Of a DNA stretch of 64,000 nt, positions 10,548 through 22,499 are shown piece after piece. Below the pieces are notes generated by a model. It saw only the letters and a program-made list of their open reading frames with translations, did no database searches and had not been told where the DNA came from. The stretch lies in the NCBI GenBank assembly GCA_002794775.1, contig NBAY01000034.1:186001-250000 (forward strand). The letters are read 5' to 3'. The number at the start of each line of letters is the position of its first letter. Position 1 is the first letter of the stretch. Position numbers and translations under genes: made by a program. Source of the stretch: Porodaedalea pini. Lineage: Eukaryota > Basidiomycota > Agaricomycetes > Hymenochaetales > Hymenochaetaceae.

Positions 10548-11315
10548 ACACGAGGGAAAAGTGTCGATCATATACATGGGATGCAATTCCTGTGCACAGA
10601 GCGTCGATCATAAAGTGCTTCCAGTAAAGAAATTACAGTATATTATGTGCAATGTTCATGTAATGCAATGTGAACTAGATATACACTTATTGATATATAC
10701 CGAGTGAGGAAGAGAATGGAAAATTAAAAGAAAAGGAAAACAACAGTAAGAAAATTATGAGAGTAATGAGACAGCCTGCTCAGTAGTTGGTCGAGCAAGG
10801 GGATCCCTCACACAGCACTGGCTTGATAAATCTAGCAAACAGGTAGAAAGTTCACCTACAACAATTTCATTGTCATTGAGGATGTTAGGCAGTGAGTCCA
10901 TCATGAGAGCAATGATAAATGCAGGATCCTTCAAGGTTCATCTCAAACAAATGAGACTATAGTTTCCCCATTCCCCCTTTGGTCTACCACATCATCCTCT
11001 GCTCCATGGTCCATTTATCAGTCAAAATCATCCTTCATCAGTCTATCGAGTGAGTCCAGTGGCAATTCAATTTCAGGCAGTGCAAATAATTTGTATTAGA
11101 TATTCAGTCTTTGGGAGGATGACCAAAAGGCATTACAGCACTTCACCCCGGCTGTCTGCCTACATATCACCACTTTGGGTCTCCAGAGCATTGTGTTAAG
11201 GTTTTCTCAGACAGTCAAACCTTTCAAAATATGAGATGCACGTCAAAGTCTGTAAACAGGAGGATCAGTGACAATTTCATCGACCTAAAGTCCTCTCCTG
11301 ACCACTCGTCACCTG

Positions 11316-11739
11316 TGTTAGGTGGGAGTCCGGGAGACGACTCAGACTGGGCAGGCCTCGGCTGACTGTTGTCTGGGAGGTGCTATACTCGAGCGGAGAC
11401 TCAGGACACACTGTACTCAGGCTAGGTCGTCATGGAGGTAAGAGGATTAATACAAGTCTAAACTAATACAAGGGGGATGAGTCTCACCTAGGTTGTCATG
11501 GAGGTAAGAGGAAAAGCAGAACAAGGAGTTCATGCGATTCCTGAGACCTTATATAGCGGCGACTGTGAGACTATATTATTTAAAGTTACATAAACAAACG
11601 GAATGGAATGAATGAAGGTCATGTGGAGAGAGTGTGGGAAATGATTGAAAAGATGATTAAATATAACGAAAAGGAGCGGTTAAGAGAAAAGAAATGGTAA
11701 AAGGAAAGTAAAAGAAAAGGTGAAAGTTCAAGTCCTAAT
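11316..11739 (+). mobile_element. Solo LTR of the 45.8-53.0 kb element's family
   Basis: This 424-bp sequence begins TGTTAGG and ends TAATA (TAACA in the family). It is clearly related to the 432-bp LTRs at 45819 and 52607 but more diverged. A perfect 5-bp target duplication ACCTG flanks it (11311-11315, 11740-11744). No internal sequence is present, as expected after LTR-LTR recombination. It interrupts the 5.6-kb transposon and is therefore younger than it. Confidence 0.85.
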
Positions 11740-11759
11740 AACCTGTCAGTAGCCCAACG

Positions 11760-14221
11760 AACATGCCAATGCTCAGGAAAAAGCAAGATGTGAAAGAATA
11801 CAGTGAGTTTTTTGCTCTGTATGGCTCAGCTTTCAGAAAAAGAAGTGATGAGCTTGTTGTGCAATTTGAAGCTGATAAGTTCAATGAAAATGGATACAAT
11901 GATGTGAGTGATGCCTTCTTTGTATGTCTCACATTTACCTGATGTTTTCCAAGCACCGTGTTGAAGATGCTGCCATTGCGGCCAGAGAGAATCTTGCATG
12001 GGCTTTCCTGAACTATGAGTTGAGAATTGAGGAGATGGAAAACTTCATTGACATGCTCAATCAGCTCTGCATCACCATGCGTCTCCCTTTCATATGCCTC
12101 ATGAACAACAAAGTTAAAACTTATGTTGAGCAGGCAGTCCAGCAATCCCATGACGATGTCAATCAGAGTGCATACCCCAAACCAGTTGGCTCCAATGTGT
12201 TGAGCGATGTTCTTTCACTCATGCAGAATGAAATGCTATTGCATGGTGTTCTCTTCTTTGTCCTCTACGAGCACCATTATATTCTCTATGAATACAGCTT
12301 CAAGACCCCTAAGCCCTGGCAATTGGCTCCAGGAAAAGATCCTTCAGTCCCTTGATGTTTGTGGTCATATGTATCTTGCGGCTTTCTTATCTAAGGATTG
12401 CCCCCAAGTTCTGGTATGTTGTTATGAATTTGTTTTGTAAAATTTTATTATTCAAACACTCCTCTATCACTAGCCATCACTCTCTGAACCTCGTAAAGTA
12501 TCTGGCATACGTTTCTGAGGAGTTCAGAAGTCTGGAACATCATGCAGCTTTTGGGTGTGCTTTTTTGCTTTGACAATCATTCTATGCTGTCAAGAACCTC
12601 GTCCGTTTGACACTGAGGAAGCCTTACACTGTTGGGTAGGTGAACTGTACTACGAGTATATCTCTAGCACACTTGGTAGCTTGTCGGGTTCCCGTGTCTT
12701 GCAACATGTCCAGGTTGTGGACGTAGCTACATATAACCAATTGCAGCAGATGTACGATGAGAATAGCATGGTGAGTCATTTTTTGCGCCTCAAGTTGCAT
12801 ACACATTGATTCTCTACATGTCTTTTTCAAAAGTGGGCTCCCAGATCAATGGCGGCAGACAACATTCATAAACGACACATTGTGTTTCATTCTTCACCAT
12901 CTATCAACAGAGCTTTGGATCATCCGCCCATTGTAACACCCCGAGTGCTTTCTTTTGATAATTCTCTCAAAGACTCACAGTTGAAAAATGCTAAGATCAA
13001 AACAAAGAACTCATCATCAGACTCCTTCCTTACTGCGCCTTCATTCTCATCTGATTCATTTCAGACTGCACAAAGGCATTCCTCCACACCTTCCACTCTC
13101 GGTGAACCATTTGTCCTTCGAACACCTATCAAGCCTCCTCCCCTTCATAACTTAACAGCTCTTCAGGCCTCTATAATGCATTGATGGAGCCCCTTGCTCT
13201 GCAACTTTGAAGAGAGGTGTGTCTCATGCTTGTCCTTTTTATCCACAACTCAGCAGTTTTCTGGCCGATAGCTTCAGCATAAAATATGTCTTTCAACAGA
13301 ACAGCATCTCCCCAACATAGACCAAAATACAAACTGAAACCTACACATGGAAGGCAGATTTCTTATCATGCAGATGAGCTTTCTAGCTTGCACTTGAAGG
13401 ACTTGGTGAGCAGTGATGCTTTGTGCCCATTCACTGCTCTCCTGTCCCAATGTCTTGAGCCGAAGTTGGTCTTCATATCAACATTTTTCATGTCACAGCT
13501 GTGTCAACAAGGCTACAAAGCTGTTTCTAGACCATTTGGCAAAACAAAGGTATTTATTTCTCACATTTTGCATGACTGCATCTCATTCTTTCAAACTCTT
13601 ATCAGACAAGACTGTTTGATGGCAGCATCAGAAAAATGTTCTGCCCTGTGTCACAACCTCTTATGGAGCACAGGACCAAAGGTTGCAAGAGTAGTGGGAG
13701 CCATTGGAGCCTTTGTGTCATCAATTTTGAGAAGCAGCAGATCCAGTATTGGAATAGCATTTCAAGTGCTGCTTTTGATGACTCTAAAGTGATTGAAGCA
13801 GTATGTTTTTTTACTTAAAATGTACTTTTCTGGCTTATAAGACATTTATGTGCTTGTAGGAAATTCGTAAATACCTCTGTAGATGTTGGTCTGCTGAGAA
13901 ACACCCCGACTCCCTTCCTTCCAAATGGAGTTTTGTAACGATGAAGGCAAGTTTCATTCTGTCCCTCATTTTCAGTACGTCTTTACCTCCTCATTGCTTC
14001 AGTCAAATTTGCAGAACAATGGCTATGACTGTGGCGTTTTTATGATGGCCAACATGCTGTCTATTGCTATGGACCTTCCTCTCTTCTCTCAAGACCATAT
14101 GGGGGGCTTGTGGCAGCATTTTACTCTTCAGCTCCTTCAAAAAACAATATTCCTCCCTGAATACAACTTGGCCAGGATTTCATACAATGAACAGCCCAAG
14201 CCTTCAACTGCAAGCCCTTAG
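11760..14221 (+). pseudogene. Ulp1-like cysteine protease gene of the transposon (decayed)
   Basis: Several exon-like open stretches lie in order (about 11924-12355, 12600-12790, 12849-13184, 13286-13540, 13607-13800, 13861-13950, 14016-14221) with intron-like gaps. The last three carry the C48/Ulp1 catalytic core: 'SHWSLCVINFEKQQIQYWNS', then 'QNNGYDCGVFMM'. His and Cys are present, and the Gln before the Cys is kept. The acid normally found in the Y-x-D-S segment reads Asn (YWNS). A stretch about residue 60 of the first part ('RLPFICLMNNKVKTYV') is protein-like, but I cannot assign it. Frame breaks and the upstream solo LTR suggest the gene is not functional. Confidence 0.55.
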
Positions 14222-14865
14222 CCCACCAGTTCTCCATTTCATATCACCTTCCATCTCAACACATCAAGCCCATCAACTCCTCACACTTCAATTACCAGCG
14301 AGGAAAATATTTATGCAGCTGCCTCTCTTCTCAAACTTGCAATAACGTCATGTTCAGAGGCCACTGACTTTGCTGAAGTAGAAGGAATGGAGGAGCTCAA
14401 CTTGCAGGATGCACAGAATGTTCATTTTGCCTCAAAAGCATCAGTTAGGACATATACAATGCTCTCCAGGTAAGAAGATTTTCCATTACTGTCTGCCCTT
14501 CTTTCCGACCATTTATTGTGATAAACAGAACTTCTGCCGTGAGGGACCTTCAATCCTCAGATGAGACTCTCCTTGGTTCCAAGGAATAGAATAGATAATG
14601 ATACAGACATTTCCAGCCAACTATTATTGCTTGTCTACTTATTTGGACTTTCTCTGAACGCTGCACTTCCAGCACATAAGTATACCTATTTTACTTGTCA
14701 TATGAAACTCAATGACATATTTGTACTGGCTGCAATACTACCTGTGTGTCATTTAACAATTTGCTTCATTTCTGAGTCCCTTAGCACACTAACAAATGAG
14801 GGCAGCTCCATGCCAGTCTCTGTGTGTGGGAATTGCATTCCGATGTCATGACATCAACATGAGCG

Positions 14866-15480
14866 GGTCTTTACATCACGTAATCTCACAACGTCCTGCC
14901 CCTGCATTGTTAGTATTATAGTATTACAACTATTGATTTTGGCAGAATTACAAATACATACATGGTATTATATGACTCTCATCTATCTAATTAACATGTC
15001 TGTGTCACCTCAAGAGTCAAAATTAGATCTAGGTGGCCAGGCGGCAGCTGCACAAGCCTGCCATTCCTTCAGCACTCTCTCATGGGGAATCACTGTATGT
15101 GGTAACAATTCATTATTTTTCCCTCATTACTAGCATCAACACCTCTCCAGAACATGTCTTAATATTGCTGTACATGCTGTGGTTGTCTCATTACAAGTTG
15201 CTGACCTGGGTGGTGTTGCTCAGGAGTGTTCTACTCATAACTTCCTAATTAGGATGAATTTCTATGTACCCTTAATTTTCCTGTACTCTACTCATCAATA
15301 GCTTTCGATTGGTACCCATATCACTGCGATGCGCCCAGCTGTTCTTGAGTTATTAGCTCAAAGGTTAGGAGCGGGGCCAGTAACAAAGTGCACGGGGCCT
15401 AAATCATATGTCACGGGGCGCGCGGATCTGTCACGGGGCGCGCGGATCTGTCACGGGGCCTAAATCAGAAATCACGGGGC
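14866..15480 (-). repeat. Right terminal inverted repeat of the 5.6-kb transposon
   Basis: Inverted copy of 9886-10500. The subterminal CACGGGGC repeats are better preserved here than on the left. Confidence 0.9.
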
Positions 15481-15662
15481 GTATTACCACACGCAGCTCT
15501 TGTCTGAGTCTCCAAGGTCTTCGACGTCGCTGTACATAACCAGTCAAATCACGAACGCGTCCCATTCGCTCTCTTATACTGCGCCGTAATCTCCTTCTTT
15601 ACCGACCTTACATCGAAGCAATCACAACTTCTACACGAAACTAAGGAACTGCAGGTGACAAT

Positions 15663-16904
15663 ATGCCACGCCTCACAGAATACGAGCAAGAGCGACTCGC
15701 GAACATCGAGCGGAACCAGGCATTGCTCAAGTCATTGGGGATATTTCAGGTAGATGTAGCGCCGTCCAAAGTAAAGGAGGTCCGCTTTATTTCTTTGTAT
15801 TTTATCGAGCCTCAGTAGCTCAAGCTCTGGGGTTGTAGCAAGCCAAGGTCGAACAGGCAGCAAAAGAAAATAAGAGGCCGCAATCGGCACGGAAGAGACG
15901 CACGAATCCATCTATCTCATTCATTGCACCTCGACGAAAGTCTGCGCGTCTCTCTGCTTCTGGGCTGGGAGACGACGCCACCAACAGCGGGTACGGTACT
16001 ACCCCTCTCAATTCGGATCCTATCGACTTCCTCTCGCATGGCTCGAGCTCTCCCAGAAAGCCCATCGTCGCTCTGAGGCGGCTATCACCACCATCCATTC
16101 CTGAGCGCGATGAAGGTGAGGAGGACGAAGAATTCGATCCTGACAACCGTGCGCCACTGCCTACGAGGGATGCAGACAGGACGCTGCGATTTTCAGACGC
16201 GCCACACTTCACGCCGAACATGACGCCGGAGGAACTTCTGCGGGCGGGATCATTTGGGGGGACTGCATTTCGGTGAGTGCTGCTTTTCGCGCTTCATTTT
16301 TTGCTTCAGATGTTGACACATTGTGTACGGCCTATGGTATCCCAGACGCCACAATTCCACTGTCACGAAGCAAACGCTCCCGAAGACAGACTATACTGAA
16401 TTTCCTGAGTCATGGTATGCAAATTTAGATATTAGCAGTTATCTGACCGCGGAGGAGTATAACCCTCTTGTGAACCGGTACCGCGTGAAGGCGGGTCAGA
16501 CGCTGAACGAATGGGAACGAGCAGGCTGGGTACACGCACAGGACCCGCGCGGATGGTTTCAATGGTATGCGCGTTTCTACCTTGGCCGCCGGACACCCGA
16601 TGATGCCCGCCAAATTAAGCGTTGTGAGTGCTTGCAGCTTTGTGTTTTATCAAGTAATAACAGTCTGATACTTTTCTGGTAGGGCTTGGCGTGTGTGGTT
16701 CATCGGGCCGTTTCAAGCGGAGCTTGGTGAAGAAGATTGTGGAGAAGAACGCTCAGTGGGATGACGAGACCGTTTCACCTATTCTAAGACAGACACGTTG
16801 AGTATCCTTATTGTCTTAGTTGCGACTACATGCGCTTACGAGCTCTTTTAGTGCAACATTGGGCTTATAAGATGACAGAGGCAGACTACAATGCGTATTT
16901 ATAA
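15663..16904 (+). CDS. Conserved basidiomycete protein of unknown function
   Basis: Five exons, 15663-15770, 15839-16272, 16346-16623, 16683-16796 and 16852-16904, close into 328 residues. The N-terminus reads 'MPRLTEYEQERLANIERN'. A basic, Ser-rich linker with an 'APRRKSARL' nuclear-localisation-like patch follows, then an acidic patch. The C-terminal domain contains 'HFTPNMTPEELLRAGSFGG', 'FPESWYANLD', 'GWFQWYARFYLGRRTPDD' and 'RQTLQHWAYKMTE'. I recall this arrangement in uncharacterised fungal proteins but know no function. Exon 1 could also end at CAG 15749 or GAG 15779, which are equally in phase; the GTAAAG donor was preferred. The last two exons are joined by a gttgag donor. Nuclear location is inference. 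Confidence 0.75.
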
Positions 16905-17492
16905 CTATATATTACAATTCGCGTTCTCTGTATTTTCTATTCTTACATGTACACGTACATCACTTTGCAATTCTAGACATTTCTGAGTCACGTGCCAATA
17001 AGCTGCTTATCGGAGGCACTGGCGTCAACCCTCGACTGATTCTCCTGAAAACCCATCGCCATTCTTGCTCCGAGCCCTTTCCATTACCTGGAATAAGGAC
17101 GTCTTGTCGTGGTCAACTCTATTTCTCCTCAGTTATCCTACGCCTTGAATAAAAACATGTGCACCGAGGATTTCAGCAGATTCAAGGGCACGGGCTGCAC
17201 AGTGTATCTCCCATCATTGGCTAGTCGCTGATATCGCACAACCGCCGTCTCTGAGAATACATACCAAACCTCCTGCGACGGGTGACAAGAAGCGTTCGTA
17301 CCTGAGTGCCTTCCCCCTCACTCTTCCTCCAACCCCTGAGCATTCACACCAAATGTCCTGCGACGGGTGACAAGACACCGTTCGTACCTGGGTGCCTTCC
17401 CCTCACTCTTCCTCCAACCTCTTAACTTCAAACCCTTCCCCCCTTCAACCCTTCCTTCAACCACTTCCTTCAAGTCCTGAACAGACCCTGCG
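16905..17492. other. Intergenic with a tandem repeat
   Basis: No gene is seen. The stretch contains an 85-bp imperfect tandem duplication (17263-17432) and then CCTTC-rich sequence that runs up to the next candidate start. Confidence 0.5.
17263..17432 (+). repeat. Two imperfect 85-bp tandem units
   Basis: Units begin ACCAAACCTCCTGCG at 17263 and ACCAAATGTCCTGCG at 17348, and share CGACGGGTGACAAGA and GTGCCTTCC blocks. Confidence 0.75.
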
Positions 17493-20463
17493 ATGATGGG
17501 TCCTCCTCGTCCGAACAGAACGAGCGGTCGACATAGTCGAGCCGAGCCTAGTACGATGGCCTTGCAATCAAACTTGGCATACAGCCTTCAAGACGAAGAG
17601 TGTGCTGTCGGCCTCCTCGACCACGACAGGCTACACGAGGCACGCGGTAGCATCGACGAGGACAGCAACGAGGCCCATGAGCTAGACAGCACCCAGCGCC
17701 GCTGGCTTTTCAATCGCCGTACTCATCGAATCTGTCCAGCGCCTCGGGGTAAACATTCGCCCCGCTGCTCTACTCGGGCGGTATGCTCTCTGCCAAGTCC
17801 GACGGGACACTCATCGGAAAGGGGCTGACTCCAAGCCCGAGTCCAACTTTTAGGGCTAACGGTCACGACGAGTTTGATGCAGACACGTACCTTATGCCTT
17901 CTTTTCGTCTGTCAAGTGGACACGCGTACGCTGCGGTTCCGCGAAGTGCACGTCTACTCTCGCAAGAGACGGATGGTTTCGAGCGCCCGCGTTGGGTGCC
18001 GCTCGCACTCTTTGTCCTCTTGTGCGTCATCGCACACCCGTTCCTCGTGCTCGTCGCACTCATCGCGAGAGACCGCTCGCTGTTCCGGGCACGCGCGATC
18101 GTCGGGGTCGGCGTCAGGATTTTGGGGTTTTGCATGGCGTTTATCTTGCTCATGTTCGCGCGGTGTTATTTGGAGGCGAGTAGTGAGAATTATTTTGTAG
18201 CACTACTTCTGAGTATGAGTGAAGCTAATGTTAAATGCTGCTAGCTTGGGCCACGGTGATCCATGCCAGCAGAAATGCAGGGGGCCATGGCGAAGGACCC
18301 GGCGTGCTTCTGCGCGACCTCGCATGTTACACAAGCGAGCCAACGAGCATCTATGCTGCATTGAACCTCCTCAAGGATCGTTGGCGAGGCGGCAACACTC
18401 GTCATGCAATGCGTGGCTCCTACGAGTGCATCCTTCTTTCACTTTTTTCATTCATAAAAATCTAATGATAAGTATAGTCGCCGCCCATGGACGTTTTTCA
18501 TCCTGTTCTTCCTCCTACTGGTGTGCCTCAGCTCATCTCTGCCATTCATCCACGGTCGCATTGTCTCTATCGAGGCAGCAACTCGCCAGCAGGCGAATGA
18601 ATACAATAAGGTCTATGTCTGGGGTGACCTCAGCTCGGCTGACCTCTCCGGTGCAGCAAACCTCTCGTCCGCTTTCCAGGTACGTTGTTATATATCCACC
18701 TGCGAAATCTTTCCTAACAATGGGTACACAGTCATTCATGCAAACATGGACACTCACGCCCTTCGCCTCGCTCACGAGTCTTCCCTCTGCCGTGTCCTTC
18801 GCATATGAGAACGACACGGTTTATTTTGCAGAGTCGTACGCGCATCAGCTGCGCGAGGACGGGCAGGGCCTCGGGACGTACAATTTTAGCGCATTTACTG
18901 CAGACGCGGACGGCGCGGAGAGTGTTGCGAGTGTGGATGACCCATCCAAAAGTGAAGATGAGCGAATCGGGCTAGTGCAGTCAGTACTGTCATTCTTCTG
19001 CTACTTGCAGTGCATGCTGACCATTCAACGGGTCATTGCGCATAGATTCCCGAAATGGGGAATACGGATATACTGCGAGAAGCTACCTGAGCCGGAGACG
19101 TACCTGTAAGTCCACTATAATCGACTCATAATTCCACACCTCTGAACTCAGCATATTTCTAAGGATACCTATGTCGCCGAACAATTTCACGTATATATTC
19201 GTCCCGGACTTTTTTCTCAGGGAGCTTTTTGCGAACCTCTCACTCCCGTTCCCAGATTTGCCGTCTGCGAACCTCACGAACGTGCTCATGCTGAATGACA
19301 CAGCACCAGATGGTGTGAATGTGAGCTCGATCGTCGTTGGAGGTAGTACTATTATCTCCAAGTGAAGAGCTCCATGCTTTAGAGCTGACGATGCTATACT
19401 CTGTCAGCAGGGTTCAATAATAATGGCGTGGCCCATAGCTTTAAGAGCTCTCCTACTGATATGGGTACGAAGATTTCCAGCTCGCATTCATTGGAATGCT
19501 CGATTGACCATGACAAATGAAAATAACAGGCGTGTCCGGGAATGGCTGGGTCGAGGTCGAGATGCTGTCTGTGCGTTTGAATAGCACGTACACGCCCAAC
19601 GGGAAATTTCCTGTCACAAGACCACTTCTAGATCAATCAGGCACAGATACATACATCGGATACGATGCGGCGGTATGCATTGAGGCATATGAGCCGTGGA
19701 TCGTCGAGACGTACAATGCGACTGGTGTCCCGCCGAGCTCGACGCGCATCGTCCAGCGCGCCCACGGAAATGACTCGCAAGTCGATCCTAATGTGCAGGT
19801 GACAGAGACAGACGGGAAACGAAGGCATGCACTTGGCATGAGCGAGACGGGCGTGCCTGAGGTGCAGTGGACGCTGAATTCGACGGGCAAGGCGACAGAA
19901 TTTAGTGTTGCACATGATAACTCTGTCAACCGGTGAAAGATAACGCGCGCGATTTCCGGTGGGTGCCCTCTCCTCTGGTAAGTCATTCCCTTCCACGCTG
20001 CTTAGCGGGGTGAAGAAACTGATGATATCTGTAGCTCGTGTCATTCACTGGCGGCTCTGGCCCGACGGGTTACACCTCGCTCTCCGCCACACATTACGCC
20101 CGCGCCCGCGCCGCCGCCGATGCGACGAACGTGCTCTTTTTTTTCGCTGGGTCCGGCGCACTCGCCGCGCGGTTCTACCCTTCCCGAATCGTCTCTGTAG
20201 TCTACGTGCAGACTGTGCCGTTCCTCATCACCACCTGCGCTTTGCTTGCTGCCGGCCTTGCAGCGGGCCTCTGCATCCCGCGGCTTCCTCTTGCCGTGCC
20301 GCACCGTGGTTTCGATCTGTTTAGCTGGCTTGCGGTTCTGTACGGCGATAACATGATCGGGCAGCTGCCGATCTTGCCGGGCGACCGCTCGGGTATTTAT
20401 GAGAAAATGGATTTAGAGGAGATTGAGAGGTTTGGCGATGTAAGGGTGAGGTATCATGCTTGA
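17493..20463 (+). pseudogene. Multi-pass membrane protein gene with frame breaks
   Basis: Exons inferred from splice sites are 17783-18182, 18245-18425, 18478-18679, 18732-19105, 19164-19342, 19411-19464, 19530-19977 and 20035-20463. They encode hydrophobic segments ('PLALFVLLCVIAHPFLVLVALIA', 'FFILFFLLLVC'), a large middle region with many N-x-S/T sites, and a hydrophobic C-terminus. I recall similar uncharacterised membrane proteins in wood-decay fungi; no function is known. Two problems are visible. At 19931-19936 the frame stops (CGG TGA), while 'KDNARDFRWVPSPL' continues in the next frame as if one base were missing. The N-terminal part from ATG 17493 does not join 'FAPLLYSGG' in one frame. 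Either the gene is decaying or the assembly has indels. The region 18970-19040 may hide one more intron. Confidence 0.55.
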
Positions 20464-20719
20464 GGATGTCTTTCTCTGGAGTTCTATCTCGATTTCTTCT
20501 TTACTTCTGTACTGTGCTGTGCTAAATGCTTTGGTTTTCACTGCTTCGTCGCATTTCTACGAAAGTCAGCTTTATTTAACCTCCCACTGTATTTGTTCTG
20601 CTAAACATCCTTTCCGGTTCAAACTGTACATACCTGCATACATTTTATACATGTAGATCACGTTAATGCAAGCAGATAGAGGTATGTTAAACTTACTGTA
20701 TTTTCGGACACACTTTCCC

Positions 20720-22230
20720 TCATAGCTTGACAGACCTGGGTGTTCCTTCTGTCTCTTCCCTCTGCGTCCCGTGGGTGAAGATCGACTTGGGTACCATCAT
20801 GCCGATCTTTCGAACATAAATTACAATAGTTTAGCGATTTAGGCGGACGTGAGGATGAGAAGAACATTTACCACGTAGTTAGGCATATCGACCTTCAATA
20901 CATTATGGAAGAAAGTGAAATTGGTTACAGGTAGGTGTATGTCAGTTTTCAAAGAAAGATCATTTCAGGTCCGTGTACGCACCACTTCGTGCATACGCAA
21001 GTCGCCGGCGACGCTGCATAGCATATAAGCCTCCGTCCGGCCGAGCCCATATTCAGCGCCGAGGAAGGCGACCGTATGGAGCACAGCGTCGCGTGTTGCC
21101 TCACGGATGTCTGCATGGTTCATCGGAATGAGCATCGGAATCGTCGCAGGACTTCACTGTCTGTGGATAGAAGACCACTAAAGGTACTCACCCGGTCCTA
21201 CTCCAGTAGTACAATAGCATTCGTTATTGTCGCCTGTAGTAGGAGCGAGGTGCGTGCGGAAGTGCGGTGTCTTGACGTATGGTTTGTCTTTCAATACGGT
21301 CAGCCGGAGTGTGATCTTGATTGGAGTCTCGATAGCGGTGCCTTCATCAATTTCCGGTCAGTAAAGCTGAAATACACGTCGTTGCGCCTTAAAGCTTACC
21401 GCAGACCTCTGCAAAAAAGTAGGAATAAGATATGAAGATTGATTTTTGAAGACGTTCACGCACCTCCATCTCCTTGCGCGGCATGTCCGTCCTGAGGAGA
21501 ATGTTAAATGGTAAGGCGCCTGCTGAATGAGAGCAAGCTTACCCAGTGGAAAACAGAGCTCCGGAACCTCAACTGGTAGATAGAGCGTCGATCCTACAGT
21601 AACATGCTTTGTATCAATATTTCCCTGTAAAGTAATACAGTTAAGAGGCGACCTAGTGTAATGTAAGGAGATATTGGTTGCTCACACCTGTATTATACGG
21701 AGGAATAGTCGAGAACGCCCCATCGACTCCTCTCGCTAGGCCCATCTCCCCGGCAAACGGCCTTATCGGGATCCTGATCCCCTTCTCTTCATCAAACCAC
21801 GCAAATCCTTCTTTCTTATTGATCGACCAGATTTTCAGCTGAGGCTCTGGGAACTCGTCTGCGAGGAGCCCAAAGCCCGGGATGAGCGCCGTCCAGCCCC
21901 AATCGGCTGTCTCGATCTCAAGTACGTCGACTTGCAGTGTATCTCCGGGCTGAGCACCTGCGACATGTACTGGCCCGTTGACCTGGTCGAGCTGCGTGAA
22001 CACGAGTGAACTTAGCGTGGAGTGCGTGGAAGACGCAGTGATTTGGCCGTTTGAAGCATCGAGGCAGTCGAAAGTGATCGTGTCCCCTGAAGCAACGTGG
22101 ATAGCTGGTGTAATGCTAGGGGAAATAAGATGGTCAGCTCGTGGTTCCAGACGAGTTACCTTGGAGGTCGTCTGCACCTGTTGTCCCAGGCGAGATGACT
22201 CTGTGAGCGCCTGACGGAATGAATCGACAT
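20720..22230 (-). CDS. Acetamidase/formamidase (FmdA/AmdA family), possible frameshift
   Basis: Nine minus-strand exons are inferred: 22178-22230, 21686-22115, 21543-21624, 21464-21491, 21400-21408, 21192-21341, 20983-21110, 20872-20892 and 20720-20806. Family landmarks are 'HLAWDNSITPAIHVASGD', 'FDCLDASNGQIT', 'FTQLDQVNGPV', 'WGWTALIPGFGLL', 'IPIRPFAGEMG', 'TGGNIDTKHVTVGSTLYLPVE', 'DGHAAQGDGEVCGTAIETP' and 'PNYVIGMMVPKSIF'. Members hydrolyse formamide or acetamide to ammonia and the acid, and serve nitrogen scavenging. One exon is 9 nt and another 21 nt. All joins keep frame except exon 3 (82 nt). There the expected 'VPGALFS.G' appears only by shifting frame near 21561 and would need 84 nt, so about two bases seem missing. 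The gene is intact or recently broken depending on sequence accuracy. Confidence 0.8.
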
Positions 22231-22499
22231 GTTTGAACTGCTAAAGGACGAGGCTCGGACAGAGAATGTGACGCACGGATTAATATTGTTTGATCCCGGT
22301 GATGCATTCCTCGTTGCGTTCCCCCGCTCGTGGGTGCTTCAATTTAAATGGCACCTGAGCGGTCCGCCGCCTCCCATTCGAACCGTATATGTACGGATTC
22401 TTGATAAGCTCGATAGATGGACTTCCAAACTGCTCAAGTTCCCAGGACTGTTAAGAATATTTGGGATCCAGGCAGAGCTCGAAAGCAGAGATAATTTAA

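Larger units (their letters stand above)
9886..15480. mobile_element. 5.6-kb DNA transposon with 615-bp terminal inverted repeats and a Ulp1-like protease gene
   Basis: Long inverted repeats at 9886-10500 and 14866-15480 bound the element. They start GCCCCGTGATTTC and contain several subterminal copies of a CCCCGTGAC-type motif. A GTAT target duplication flanks it (9882-9885, 15481-15484). The left GTAT includes the last base of the CAGTG...CACTG element, so this element inserted exactly at that element's edge. Inside are a plus-strand Ulp1-like gene (see 11760-14221), a solo LTR (11316-11739) and a minus-strand fragment ending at 10755. Ulp1-type proteases are known in KDZ and some Mutator-like transposons. 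I see no transposase, so the superfamily is unresolved. Confidence 0.75.
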
